DNA of 64,000 bases from Bacteroidota bacterium (GTDB lineage Bacteria; Bacteroidota; Bacteroidia; B-17B0; Aurantibacillaceae). The DNA lies in assembly GCA_030684395.1 (NCBI GenBank), contig JAUXTT010000019.1, positions 1 to 64,000 of the forward strand, given 5' to 3'. Positions 9,179-16,871 of the stretch are shown here, piece by piece. The first letter of the stretch is position 1. Each line of letters begins with the position of its first letter. Made by a program: the position numbers and the translations under genes. Under the pieces are notes generated by a model. It did no database searches and was not told the DNA's origin. It worked only from the letters and a program-made list of their open reading frames with translations.

Positions 9179-10522
9179 ATGGGAAAAATAGGTATTATTA
9201 TTTGGCGTGAGTACATAACACGTGTACGTAACAAAACATTTATCATCATGTCGATCCTCGGGCCTATTTTGGTTGCGGGTTTTATTACATTGATGGTTTG
9301 GTTGCCTAACGCGGATAAAAGCGAGCAGAAGATCATGGTAATAGATGAATCTTATGCTATCAGATTAAACAAAATCCCCGATAATAAACTCATTAAATTC
9401 TATTACCCTGAAAGTACATTGGAAGAGGCAAGGGCAAACTTTTACAAAACAGATTTCACCAGCATACTTTATATTCCTTATGATGTTTTTACCAAAACAC
9501 AATCGCCGGTAATGTTTTGTAAAAAAACTCCGGGCTTTTCTACCGAAAATTATATTCGTACACAATTAGAGAAGAAGTTTTTTGAATGGAGATTAACAGC
9601 AAACAAAATTGATCCTTTGATCATTAAGAACTCACGAAAACCTGTAAGTGTTGTTACGAAAAAGTTAAATGAAAAGGGAGTGGAGATTGAGACACGTAAT
9701 GAAAATGCAATGTGGATTGGTTTTGCCTGTGGTGTTATGATATTCATGTTTGTGTTGTTATACGGTATGCAGGTAATGCGAAGCGTAATGGAAGAAAAAA
9801 CAAGCCGTATTGTTGAGGTAATAGTTTCTTCCGTAAAACCATTTCAATTGATGCTTGGGAAAATTATAGGCGTTGCATTGGTTGGTGTAACCCAATTTAT
9901 TCTTTGGGTGATATTGTCAACAGCATTAACAGGCGCATCTTCTTCCTTCTTTTTAAAGAGCATTGCAGCAGATGTTGAGGTAATGGACGAACAGCAGGAG
10001 CAGGTATATAAACAAGGCAGTAATGCTAATTTTAGTGAGTTTAAGAAGGCTAATAATAGTATGGAGGCAATGAATGTTTTTAAAGACCTTCAAACAATTA
10101 ATTTCACTCAGATAGCAATTTGTTTCTTGTTTTATTTTATCGGGGGGTATTTGCTTTATAGCGCTTTGTTTGCAGCCATTGGTTCTGCTGTGGATGCCGA
10201 AGCCGATACACAGCAGTTTATGATGCCCGTCATGCTCCCACTCATGGCCGGATACATAATGTCTGCAGGAATTATGCAGGACCCGGAAAGTAATATCGCT
10301 TTTTGGGGAAGTATGATTCCATTTACTTCACCCATTGTTATGATGGTTCGGCTCCCGTTTGGGGTACCAATGTGGGAAATTGTTGTTTCACTATTATTAT
10401 TAGTGGTAGGCTTTTTGTTTACCACCTGGTTGGCAGGTAAAATATACCGAACAGGTATATTGATGTACGGAAAAAAAACAAGCTGGAAAGAGTTAGGTAA
10501 ATGGATCTTTTACAAAGGATAA
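9179..10522 (+). CDS. ABC-2 type transporter permease (NatB-like)
   Basis: A 447-aa integral membrane protein. The N-terminus (IIWREYITRVRNKTFIIMSILGP) is typical of NatB-type permeases, with a first membrane segment at about 20-40. A periplasmic region of about 130 residues follows, then a cluster of membrane segments between residues 180 and 430, including MEEKTSRIVEVIVSSVKPFQL, the cytoplasmic coupling region conserved in ABC-2 exporters. With the upstream ATPase it should form a two-gene exporter. The longer than usual insertion between the second and third segments (DVEVMDEQQEQVYKQG) is polar and probably extracytoplasmic. Confidence 0.9.
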   Translation: MGKIGIIIWREYITRVRNKTFIIMSILGPILVAGFITLMVWLPNADKSEQKIMVIDESYAIRLNKIPDNKLIKFYYPESTLEEARANFYKTDFTSILYIPYDVFTKTQSPVMFCKKTPGFSTENYIRTQLEKKFFEWRLTANKIDPLIIKNSRKPVSVVTKKLNEKGVEIETRNENAMWIGFACGVMIFMFVLLYGMQVMRSVMEEKTSRIVEVIVSSVKPFQLMLGKIIGVALVGVTQFILWVILSTALTGASSSFFLKSIAADVEVMDEQQEQVYKQGSNANFSEFKKANNSMEAMNVFKDLQTINFTQIAICFLFYFIGGYLLYSALFAAIGSAVDAEADTQQFMMPVMLPLMAGYIMSAGIMQDPESNIAFWGSMIPFTSPIVMMVRLPFGVPMWEIVVSLLLLVVGFLFTTWLAGKIYRTGILMYGKKTSWKELGKWIFYKG

Positions 10523-10532
10523 AAAACACATT

Positions 10533-11264
10533 TTGATAAAAGAAAATTGTAAATATTGGTTGCTGAGCATTTTTGTTGTTGGTAGTTTTCTGATGAAAGC
10601 TCAGCAAAAAAAGGACCCTTTTTATCAAACATCCATTCAATTAGGACCGGTTCTTTCAATTTACGGGCATAATAACAAACACACTTCCGGTATGAAGGCC
10701 GGAATGGCTTTTACAGCTTCTGTTAAAGGAAATTTCAGAATAAACCAAACAGCCACTTTTAATACAGGTATAACTTACCTTACTCATTCCAATACATTTA
10801 ATTCTTACTATTTTCCTGATAGTACTTTGCGTTTGTATAATGAAGAATTTAATTATACGTACGAAAGCAGGTTTCATGATATAATTATTCCATTATCATT
10901 AAAAATAAAACTCGGAGTGAATAAACAAAAGGCAAGTTGTTTTTATTCTGAAGTAGGCTGGGGCTACAGAAAAAGAGTGAGTTCTTTTTTAAATGTGAAT
11001 TCACAACTGTATGGTTTTTCGGCTTATGAAGGAAGCGCAGGTAATGAGTTTACAGCCCGTTATGTTTCTAAAAAAAGTTCAGGGACTTTGCTACTGAGTT
11101 TGGGATTTGATAAGAACTTCCGCGAGAAAAGAGCCGGGTATTTTGTAGCATTAAATTATACAAAATCAACCAACAGGTTTCATTATAAAGGTGATAGTGG
11201 TTTTCCTAATGATTTATATTTACAGGAGAACTTTGTTTCTTTAACCGCAGGTTTTCGGTTTTAA
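10533..11264 (+). CDS. Outer-membrane beta-barrel protein of unknown role
   Basis: A 243-aa protein with a hydrophobic export signal (YWLLSIFVVGSFLMKAQ) followed by alternating polar and aromatic strands ending in FVSLTAGFRF, the terminal aromatic that marks outer-membrane barrels. It resembles the small PorT-type barrels common in Bacteroidota. The start is a TTG at 10533, chosen because it is the only start that keeps the whole signal peptide; the first ATG comes only at its end. It begins 10 bases after the permease, so it is probably co-transcribed with the exporter. Confidence 0.72.
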   Translation: MIKENCKYWLLSIFVVGSFLMKAQQKKDPFYQTSIQLGPVLSIYGHNNKHTSGMKAGMAFTASVKGNFRINQTATFNTGITYLTHSNTFNSYYFPDSTLRLYNEEFNYTYESRFHDIIIPLSLKIKLGVNKQKASCFYSEVGWGYRKRVSSFLNVNSQLYGFSAYEGSAGNEFTARYVSKKSSGTLLLSLGFDKNFREKRAGYFVALNYTKSTNRFHYKGDSGFPNDLYLQENFVSLTAGFRF

Positions 11265-11404
11265 TGTTTTTCACGTAGTTTAACACAAGTACTACAAAGA
11301 AATTCCTCCTTTCTATGAGCATAAGGCTTTGTGGCTCAGCGTGAAGATGTCAACAAATATCCAAATCAATACATTAGTAAATCATCAAATCAACAAATCA
11401 TTCG

Positions 11405-11412
11405 TATATTTG
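11405..11412 (+). promoter_or_regulatory. Bacteroidota -7 element (TATATTTG) for the DUF1573 lipoprotein
   Basis: TATATTTG matches the TAnnTTTG consensus and lies 18 bases before the ATG at 11431. No convincing -33 TTG is visible at the usual distance. Confidence 0.55.
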
Positions 11413-11430
11413 CAGCCAAATTTTAACAGA

Positions 11431-11892
11431 ATGAAGAAAGCGATCTTATTTGTTTCTGCCTTGTTGGTTTTTACTTCTTGCGGCAATAATAGTGATGGTG
11501 CAAGCACAAAGGATATTAATATTGGTGGAGCCGGCGATATGCCACAAATTAAATTTGAAGAAGAATCACACGACTTTGGAAAAATTACCCAGGGTGAAAA
11601 AGTTTCTTACAGCTTTAAATTTACTAATACAGGCAAGTCAAACCTACTCATCTCTTCTGCCCAGGCAAGTTGTGGATGCACAGTACCTAAACCACCCAAA
11701 GAACCACTAGCTCCTGGGGCAACAAGTAAAATTGATGTTACTTTCGACAGTAACGGAAAATCAGGAAAGTTTGATAAGCAGATCACGGTTATTACTAATT
11801 GTGACCCTAATACCAAAATATTAAAAATTACAGGGGATATCATTGTTCCGGTTAGCAACGACCCTAATACAACCAAACCGGCTACTAAATAA
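11431..11892 (+). CDS. DUF1573 domain lipoprotein
   Basis: A 153-aa lipoprotein. The start at 11431 (MKKAILFVSALLVFTSCG) is preferred over an in-frame ATG 102 bases upstream because it gives a clean lipoprotein signal with the lipobox FTSC. Residues about 45-135 form an ASH/DUF1573 Ig-like domain (HDFGKITQGEKVSYSFKFTN, SCGCTVPKPP, TVITNCDP). The family is very widespread in Bacteroidota, often close to yajC as here, but its job is not established. The protein should be anchored to a membrane facing the periplasm. Confidence 0.88.
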   Translation: MKKAILFVSALLVFTSCGNNSDGASTKDINIGGAGDMPQIKFEEESHDFGKITQGEKVSYSFKFTNTGKSNLLISSAQASCGCTVPKPPKEPLAPGATSKIDVTFDSNGKSGKFDKQITVITNCDPNTKILKITGDIIVPVSNDPNTTKPATK

Positions 11893-11949
11893 AAACAAAC
11901 ATAACAACAAAGAAGTAGAGTGTAGCTCACTTCATTAAAAAACAAAAAA

Positions 11950-12267
11950 ATGAATTTTACATTATTACAAGCGGCACCGGCAGCAGGTGGAGGAGGAATG
12001 AGTCAGATCATTATGTTGGTATTGATCATCGTGGTATTTTACTTTTTTATGATCCGTCCTCAGATGAAGAAACAAAAGGAAGCGAAAAAATTTCAGGCAG
12101 AAATTAAAAAAGGAGATAAGATTGTTACCATTGGTGGAATCATCGGGAAGATCTCTGAAGTACACGATAATGCCTATACAATTGAAGTAGAAGGCGGAAA
12201 TAAATTGAAAATCGTTAAGTCGGCTATTTCAATGGAAAATTCAGCAGCATTGAATAAAGAAGCTTAA
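11950..12267 (+). CDS. yajC: Preprotein translocase subunit YajC
   Basis: A 105-aa inner-membrane accessory subunit of the Sec translocon, which associates with SecDF. One membrane segment (about 19-38, IIMLVLIIVVFYFFMIRPQ) with the diagnostic MIRPQMKKQKE motif is followed by the cytoplasmic YajC fold (KKGDKIVTIGGIIGKI). It lies 57 bases after the DUF1573 gene and is followed by a strong terminator, so the two genes are probably one unit. Confidence 0.96.
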   Translation: MNFTLLQAAPAAGGGGMSQIIMLVLIIVVFYFFMIRPQMKKQKEAKKFQAEIKKGDKIVTIGGIIGKISEVHDNAYTIEVEGGNKLKIVKSAISMENSAALNKEA

Positions 12268-12287
12268 TTGCTCTTTTACAGTTGTTT

Positions 12288-12323
12288 TAAACGTCCTGAC
12301 ACTATTGTCAGGACGTTTTGTTT
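12288..12323 (+). terminator. Rho-independent terminator, ACGTCCTGAC family
   Basis: An 11-bp stem ACGTCCTGACA / TGTCAGGACGT with a CTAT loop is followed by TTTGTTTT. It ends the yajC unit. The stem is nearly identical to the one at 8061. Confidence 0.88.
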
Positions 12324-12385
12324 TATAACAAATGGTGTGTACATTGTATCAACTAATTAATACAGCAGTCTGAATAAAAGTTAAA

Positions 12386-13249
12386 ATGAAAAAGAGGGAA
12401 AAAATATATGTAACTAAAGCATCGGGCGAATCTGTAGAGTTCTCCGTTTCAAAGTTAAAAAACTCGATGATGCGGGCAGGAGCTTCTAAAGAACAGATTG
12501 AGACCGTGGTAGCGCAGATATCCGATAAATTGTATCAGGGAATCCCTACAAAAAAAATATACAGAGAAGCATTTAATCTCTTAAAAGCAAGCTCTAAACA
12601 TATTGCTGCGAAATACCAGCTTAAGGGAGCTATTATGGAGTTGGGGCCATCAGGATATCCATTCGAGAAATTTGTAGCTGAAATACTAAACCGTCAGGGA
12701 TATAAAACTCAGGTAGGGCAAGTTGTAAAGGGACAATGTGTAAGTCACGAAGTGGACGTGATTGCTGAAAACGAAGATGCACATTTTATGATTGAATGTA
12801 AATATCATAATACACCCGGGAGAGTTTCGGATGTTAAAATTCCCCTTTACATACAATCAAGGTTTAAAGATGTGGAAGCAGCCTGGTTAAAAATTCCCAA
12901 ATATGCTTCAAAATTTCACCAGGGCTGGGTTGTTACAAATACAAAGTTCACTACAGACGCCGTGCAATATGGAACCTGCGTTGGGCTTAAATTAGTTGGC
13001 TGGAACTATCCTAATGGAGAAAGTCTCAGAAGTCTTATAGATTCATTAAAACTCTACCCTGTTACCTGCCTCACCTCACTTACCGGGTACGAAAAACAAA
13101 AATTGCTGGAAAACAAAATTGTGCTTTGCAAGGAGTTACTCGAAAAGCAAACCCTGTTGGATGAAGTAGGAATTAAACCCAGTCGGATTATAACTATTAT
13201 GAATGAAGCATCTCTTCTTTGCAGGCAGGAAAACCACGAAACGAAATAA
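12386..13249 (+). CDS. ATP-cone domain fused to a PD-(D/E)XK restriction endonuclease-like domain
   Basis: A 287-aa protein. Residues about 6-85 form an ATP-cone (VTKASGESVEFSVSKLKNSM), the nucleotide-sensing module best known from ribonucleotide reductase and NrdR. Residues about 90-180 look like an Mrr/HJR-type nuclease fold: PFEKFVAEIL, then D124 in HEVDVIAE, then E137-C-K139 in FMIECKYH, matching the D...ExK catalytic pattern. The C-terminal 60 residues are helical and resemble nothing I recognise. A nucleotide-gated DNA nuclease is a reasonable inference, but substrate and trigger are unknown. The gene stands alone between yajC and the biotin carrier gene. Confidence 0.8.
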   Translation: MKKREKIYVTKASGESVEFSVSKLKNSMMRAGASKEQIETVVAQISDKLYQGIPTKKIYREAFNLLKASSKHIAAKYQLKGAIMELGPSGYPFEKFVAEILNRQGYKTQVGQVVKGQCVSHEVDVIAENEDAHFMIECKYHNTPGRVSDVKIPLYIQSRFKDVEAAWLKIPKYASKFHQGWVVTNTKFTTDAVQYGTCVGLKLVGWNYPNGESLRSLIDSLKLYPVTCLTSLTGYEKQKLLENKIVLCKELLEKQTLLDEVGIKPSRIITIMNEASLLCRQENHETK

Positions 13250-13273
13250 CAGTTTTTTAGCCTTAGCCAGCTC

Positions 13274-13304
13274 TTGACCATTTCCGCCTAAAAACGTATA
13301 TTTG
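13274..13304 (+). promoter_or_regulatory. Complete Bacteroidota promoter (TTG-N20-TATATTTG) for the biotin carrier gene
   Basis: TTG at 13274-13276 is followed after exactly 20 bases by TATATTTG at 13297-13304, the full -33/-7 consensus. The ATG lies only 4 bases after the -7 element, so the transcript would be leaderless or nearly so. Confidence 0.75.
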
Positions 13305-13308
13305 CACT

Positions 13309-13824
13309 ATGTACACAGCAAACGTAAATAACACTTCTTATAAAATAGAAAAAGAAGACTTGTCTACCGGTCAGGCAGGTGGACAATGGAAATTGAATGG
13401 GGAAACGATTGAACTGGATTCAATCGAAATATCTCCCGGCGAGTTTCACGTTATCAAAAACGATAAGTCGTATACAGTTGATATTATTAAGATCAATAAA
13501 GAAGATAAAACTGCTTTAATTAAAGTAAACGGCAATAAATACGAAGTAAAGCTAACCGATAAATTCGATGAGTTGTTAAAGAATCTTGGAATGGATAGTT
13601 TAGCAGCTAAAAAAGTGAACAACATTAAAGCACCTATGCCGGGGCTGGTGTTAAATATTATTGCGAAAGAAGGTGATACTGTTCAGAAAGGAGATCCTCT
13701 TTTGGTTTTAGAAGCTATGAAAATGGAGAATATTTTAAAATCTCCAACAGATGGCGTTATTAAAAGAATTGCCGTGCAAAAAGGAATTGCGGTAGAAAAG
13801 AATCAATTATTAATTGAATTTTAA
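13309..13824 (+). CDS. Biotin/lipoyl-binding carrier protein (acetyl-/propionyl-CoA carboxylase BCCP-like)
   Basis: A 171-aa carrier protein whose C-terminal 70 residues form a biotinyl domain. The biotinylation motif EAMKMEN places the modified lysine at K138, with the preceding APMPGLV (108-114) and the second half-turn SPTDGVIKRI. The N-terminal 90 residues are the spacer domain found in stand-alone carriers of acyl-CoA or methylmalonyl-CoA carboxylases. No carboxylase or carboxyltransferase subunit lies next to it, so the partner enzyme must be encoded elsewhere. Confidence 0.9.
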   Translation: MYTANVNNTSYKIEKEDLSTGQAGGQWKLNGETIELDSIEISPGEFHVIKNDKSYTVDIIKINKEDKTALIKVNGNKYEVKLTDKFDELLKNLGMDSLAAKKVNNIKAPMPGLVLNIIAKEGDTVQKGDPLLVLEAMKMENILKSPTDGVIKRIAVQKGIAVEKNQLLIEF

Positions 13825-13835
13825 ATAGGCCCAAA

Positions 13836-14585
13836 ATGGATAACAGTCGCAGGAATTTTTTAAGAAATGCAGGTTTATTCTCTTTAGGAACCCTGGCTTC
13901 GTCGGCTGTGGGAAACGAGGGTTTGAATAAACTGGACCAGCTTGGTAAATTAGCAGCAATAGACGGAGGTAAATACACTTTGCCCGTATTGCCCTACGCT
14001 TACAATGCGTTGGAACCTTTTATTGATAAACAAACGATGGAAATCCATCACACAAAGCACCATCAGGCTTATGTTGATAATCTCAATAAAGCATTGGAAT
14101 CATATACAGGAAAGGATCTTGAATCTCCTCATAGTTTTGAAAATATTTTTAAAGTAGTTTCTAAATTACCTGCCGCTATTCGTAACAATGCAGGCGGGCA
14201 TTATAACCATTCACTATTTTGGTCATTAATGAAAGCCAATCCCGAAGGATACAAAAGTATTCCGGAAGGAAAATCAGCTGAACTGATTAATAAAACATTT
14301 GGGAGCTTTGAAGCATTTCAAAAACAATTTACCGATGCTGCACTTAAACGTTTTGGTAGTGGCTGGGCCTGGGCGTACTTAGAAAGTGGTGTTTTAAAAA
14401 TTGGCTCTACTGCCAATCAGGATAACCCTCTAATGAACAATGCTGAAATTCAAGGTAAGCCTGTTTTAGCATTAGATGTTTGGGAACATGCTTATTACTT
14501 AAAGTACCAAAACAAACGGGCCGATTACATCAATAACTGGTGGAATGTGGTGAATTGGAATAAAGTCAATGATCTGCTTGCATAA
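13836..14585 (+). CDS. Fe/Mn superoxide dismutase with a twin-arginine signal
   Basis: A 249-aa superoxide dismutase. The C-terminal 200 residues are the complete enzyme: HHTKHHQAY and HYNHSLFW supply N-terminal metal ligands, GSGWAWAYL is the conserved core, and DVWEHAYYLKYQNKR supplies the last Asp and His ligands. The first 45 residues are extra and start RRNFLRNAG (5-13), a twin-arginine motif before a moderately hydrophobic segment, so the folded enzyme is probably exported or attached outside the cytoplasmic membrane. Whether it uses Fe or Mn is not certain. It starts 11 bases after the biotin carrier gene. Confidence 0.93.
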   Translation: MDNSRRNFLRNAGLFSLGTLASSAVGNEGLNKLDQLGKLAAIDGGKYTLPVLPYAYNALEPFIDKQTMEIHHTKHHQAYVDNLNKALESYTGKDLESPHSFENIFKVVSKLPAAIRNNAGGHYNHSLFWSLMKANPEGYKSIPEGKSAELINKTFGSFEAFQKQFTDAALKRFGSGWAWAYLESGVLKIGSTANQDNPLMNNAEIQGKPVLALDVWEHAYYLKYQNKRADYINNWWNVVNWNKVNDLLA

Positions 14586-14763
14586 GCAAAGGTTACAGAA
14601 AAACTGTTTTTCTTCGGATATTACTGAATACTACTTATTATTTTCGGGAAAAGAGCTCAAAGTTAACTAAGATCAGCTTTTTATTATTGATTTTGAATAT
14701 TTAATGTTTGAAATCATTTTTTTAGAATTCTACTTTCATCAACTTAGCTAAAAATATAAAGCC

Positions 14764-15165
14764 ATGACACCTATAGAAAATTTACATTATGCCATTGGAG
14801 AAATTGCCTACGCAGTAGCACATGCCGATGGAGCTATTCAAAAAGAGGAGCGCGAAAAATTTCACAACATTGTTGAAGCCGAATTACGAAATAAGGATTA
14901 TGCCTTTGATATTTCGGATATCATTTTTCAAATAATGGACAAGGATAAAAAAGACTCGAAAAGTGTTTATGATGCCGCTATGCATCAAATAAAAGTAAAT
15001 AGCCACTATTTGAGCCCGAAATTAAAGCAAACCTTCATAAAGGTGATGCAAAAAGTTGCAAAAGCCTACCCTCCGGTAACTCCTGCAGAACAGGAGTTGA
15101 TGTTGAGGTTTGAGCATGATATACAGGATTTAGTTGGAGATCCGGTTTATTACGGCACAAACTGA
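14764..15165 (+). CDS. TerB-like helical protein
   Basis: A 133-aa all-helical protein resembling the TerB/tellurite-resistance fold: the first helix pair ends in AYAVAHADGAIQKEERE, the acidic loop (ADGxIxxEE) typical of the family. It lacks a signal peptide and should be cytoplasmic. No other ter genes are near, so a role in tellurite resistance is not implied. The 178 bases before it hold only a weak hairpin and no gene. Confidence 0.6.
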   Translation: MTPIENLHYAIGEIAYAVAHADGAIQKEEREKFHNIVEAELRNKDYAFDISDIIFQIMDKDKKDSKSVYDAAMHQIKVNSHYLSPKLKQTFIKVMQKVAKAYPPVTPAEQELMLRFEHDIQDLVGDPVYYGTN

Positions 15166-15244
15166 GTTTATTTTAACAAAAAAACTATTCGGTCAACGAC
15201 CTTTTTTAGAGATAAATGAGGAGGGAATTTCCATTATCTTTCCT

Positions 15245-15252
15245 TACATTTG
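15245..15252 (+). promoter_or_regulatory. -7 element (TACATTTG) for the lipoprotein/barrel/GT-C operon
   Basis: TACATTTG fits TAnnTTTG and lies 14 bases before the chosen ATG at 15267. It supports that start over an in-frame ATG at 15216, which would lie upstream of the promoter. Confidence 0.55.
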
Positions 15253-15266
15253 CCCGGATAGTCGTC

Positions 15267-16871
15267 ATGAAAAAAATATTTTTTTTAGTTTTTCTTGCAA
15301 TTTCTTTTTTGTCCTGCCGAAAAGAAAAAACGTATTGGGATGCCGATATTGTTGCGCCCGTTGCAACATCCTCATTGAGTTTGTCAAATTTGTTTCCTGA
15401 TACTTTGTTGGAAGCTAATTCAGGAGGGCAATTAAGTATCAATTTCGAAGCGGAACTTTTTAGGTTAGCAGCTGATACTTTGCTTGAACTACCTGACACT
15501 TCTTTTAAAAATGTTTTTGGACCGGTGATGTTTCAGGGAGGCTATTTTAATTACCAACCCGGACAAACTTTATATTCAAGTGCCAATAACCTGGTTAGTT
15601 TTCAGATAGCAAACGGAATTAAACTAAAAGAGGCTGTTATAAGGAGTGGTAAAGTACATTTGGAAGTAAGAAACCCTTTGCGCCAACCAACAGAATTTAT
15701 TTGTTCTGTAGGATCAGCAGAGCTTAACGGGGTTCCTTTGCTTATTTCGCTTACGGTTCCGGCAGGCACACAGGCTTCTCCTGCATATAGAGATACTTTT
15801 GTTACTGTAGATAATTATCATGTTGATTTTTCAGGAAATGATGGTACTAAAACCAATACCATAAGCCAAAGCCTAATATTTAAAATTGCCCCAAATGCTG
15901 TTACTGATACCTTAAAGTACGGCGATACCTTAAAATCGCTGATTACTTTTGTGGACCTTATCCCTGATTACGGCAGAGGATATTTTGGAAATCAAACACT
16001 TACTTTAGGACCCGATACCGCTATTTTTGATGTATTCAATCAAATCAGTTCTGGTTCACTTGGCCTCGATTCTGCAAACATACAGGTGCAGATGCAAAAT
16101 GAATTTGGTGTTGATTTAAGAAGCAATTTAACTGCTGTTCAGTCTATCAGTCCCATAAATGCAAGTGTTAACCTTACCGGCTCTAATATAGGAACCTCTT
16201 TTAATGTGGGGCGGGCCATTGCCACAGGTAATCCGGCATCTCCTGTTACTCCGTATAATAAAACAATAGCATTTACCAATACTAACTCTAATATAAATCA
16301 GTTCATTGGCAATTTACCGAATAGTATTTCGTATGCATTGAGTTCACAGATCAATCCACTGGGAAACATTTCAGGTTATAATGATTTTGTTTATTATGGA
16401 ACAAATTTTAAAGCTGATCTTAAAGCGCACGTACCTCTTCGGTTTTCTGCTAATAATATTGTTTTAAGAGACACAACCGAATTTAATGTTAGCGCCTTAA
16501 GTGAAGAAATTGATAAAGTAAATGAAGGAAAGTTGATATTGAAGGCAACTAATTCTTATCCTTTCAGTTTAGCAGTAACAGGTATTTTGCTCGATGAGAA
16601 CAATCAACCGATTGAACCGCTGATAAGTGCCCCAAACAATTTAGTTAATGCACCTGTGGTAAATGCAAGTAATGTGGTTGTTGCCCCTCAGGAAACAATT
16701 ATTGAGATCTATTTTGATAAAGGAAAATTTGAAAGCATTAAAAAGGCAAGAAAAATTGCATATTATATCACCTTTAACACAACCAATCAGCCTAATGCTG
16801 TTGCATTTTTAAACTGGTATAAGTTAGATCTGTTGTTAACCGCCGATTTTAATTATTCTGTAAATAAGTGA
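15267..16871 (+). CDS. Large lipoprotein of unknown function
   Basis: A 534-aa lipoprotein starting MKKIFFLVFLAISFLSCRKEK, with the lipobox FLSC. It is rich in beta strands and has no catalytic motif I recognise; the body has spaced phrases such as LKEAVIRSGKVHLEVRN that suggest stacked Ig-like or jelly-roll domains. The stop codon overlaps the GTG start of the next gene (GTGA), and the following two genes start 3 and 6 bases after their neighbours, so all four genes are likely translated from one message. A partner role with the barrel protein in an outer-membrane complex is an inference. Confidence 0.75.
   Translation: MKKIFFLVFLAISFLSCRKEKTYWDADIVAPVATSSLSLSNLFPDTLLEANSGGQLSINFEAELFRLAADTLLELPDTSFKNVFGPVMFQGGYFNYQPGQTLYSSANNLVSFQIANGIKLKEAVIRSGKVHLEVRNPLRQPTEFICSVGSAELNGVPLLISLTVPAGTQASPAYRDTFVTVDNYHVDFSGNDGTKTNTISQSLIFKIAPNAVTDTLKYGDTLKSLITFVDLIPDYGRGYFGNQTLTLGPDTAIFDVFNQISSGSLGLDSANIQVQMQNEFGVDLRSNLTAVQSISPINASVNLTGSNIGTSFNVGRAIATGNPASPVTPYNKTIAFTNTNSNINQFIGNLPNSISYALSSQINPLGNISGYNDFVYYGTNFKADLKAHVPLRFSANNIVLRDTTEFNVSALSEEIDKVNEGKLILKATNSYPFSLAVTGILLDENNQPIEPLISAPNNLVNAPVVNASNVVVAPQETIIEIYFDKGKFESIKKARKIAYYITFNTTNQPNAVAFLNWYKLDLLLTADFNYSVNK

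Noticed and set aside
14590-14610. Weak hairpin after the superoxide dismutase gene (ACAG / CTGT)
   Set aside because: A 4-bp stem is too short to call a terminator with confidence.
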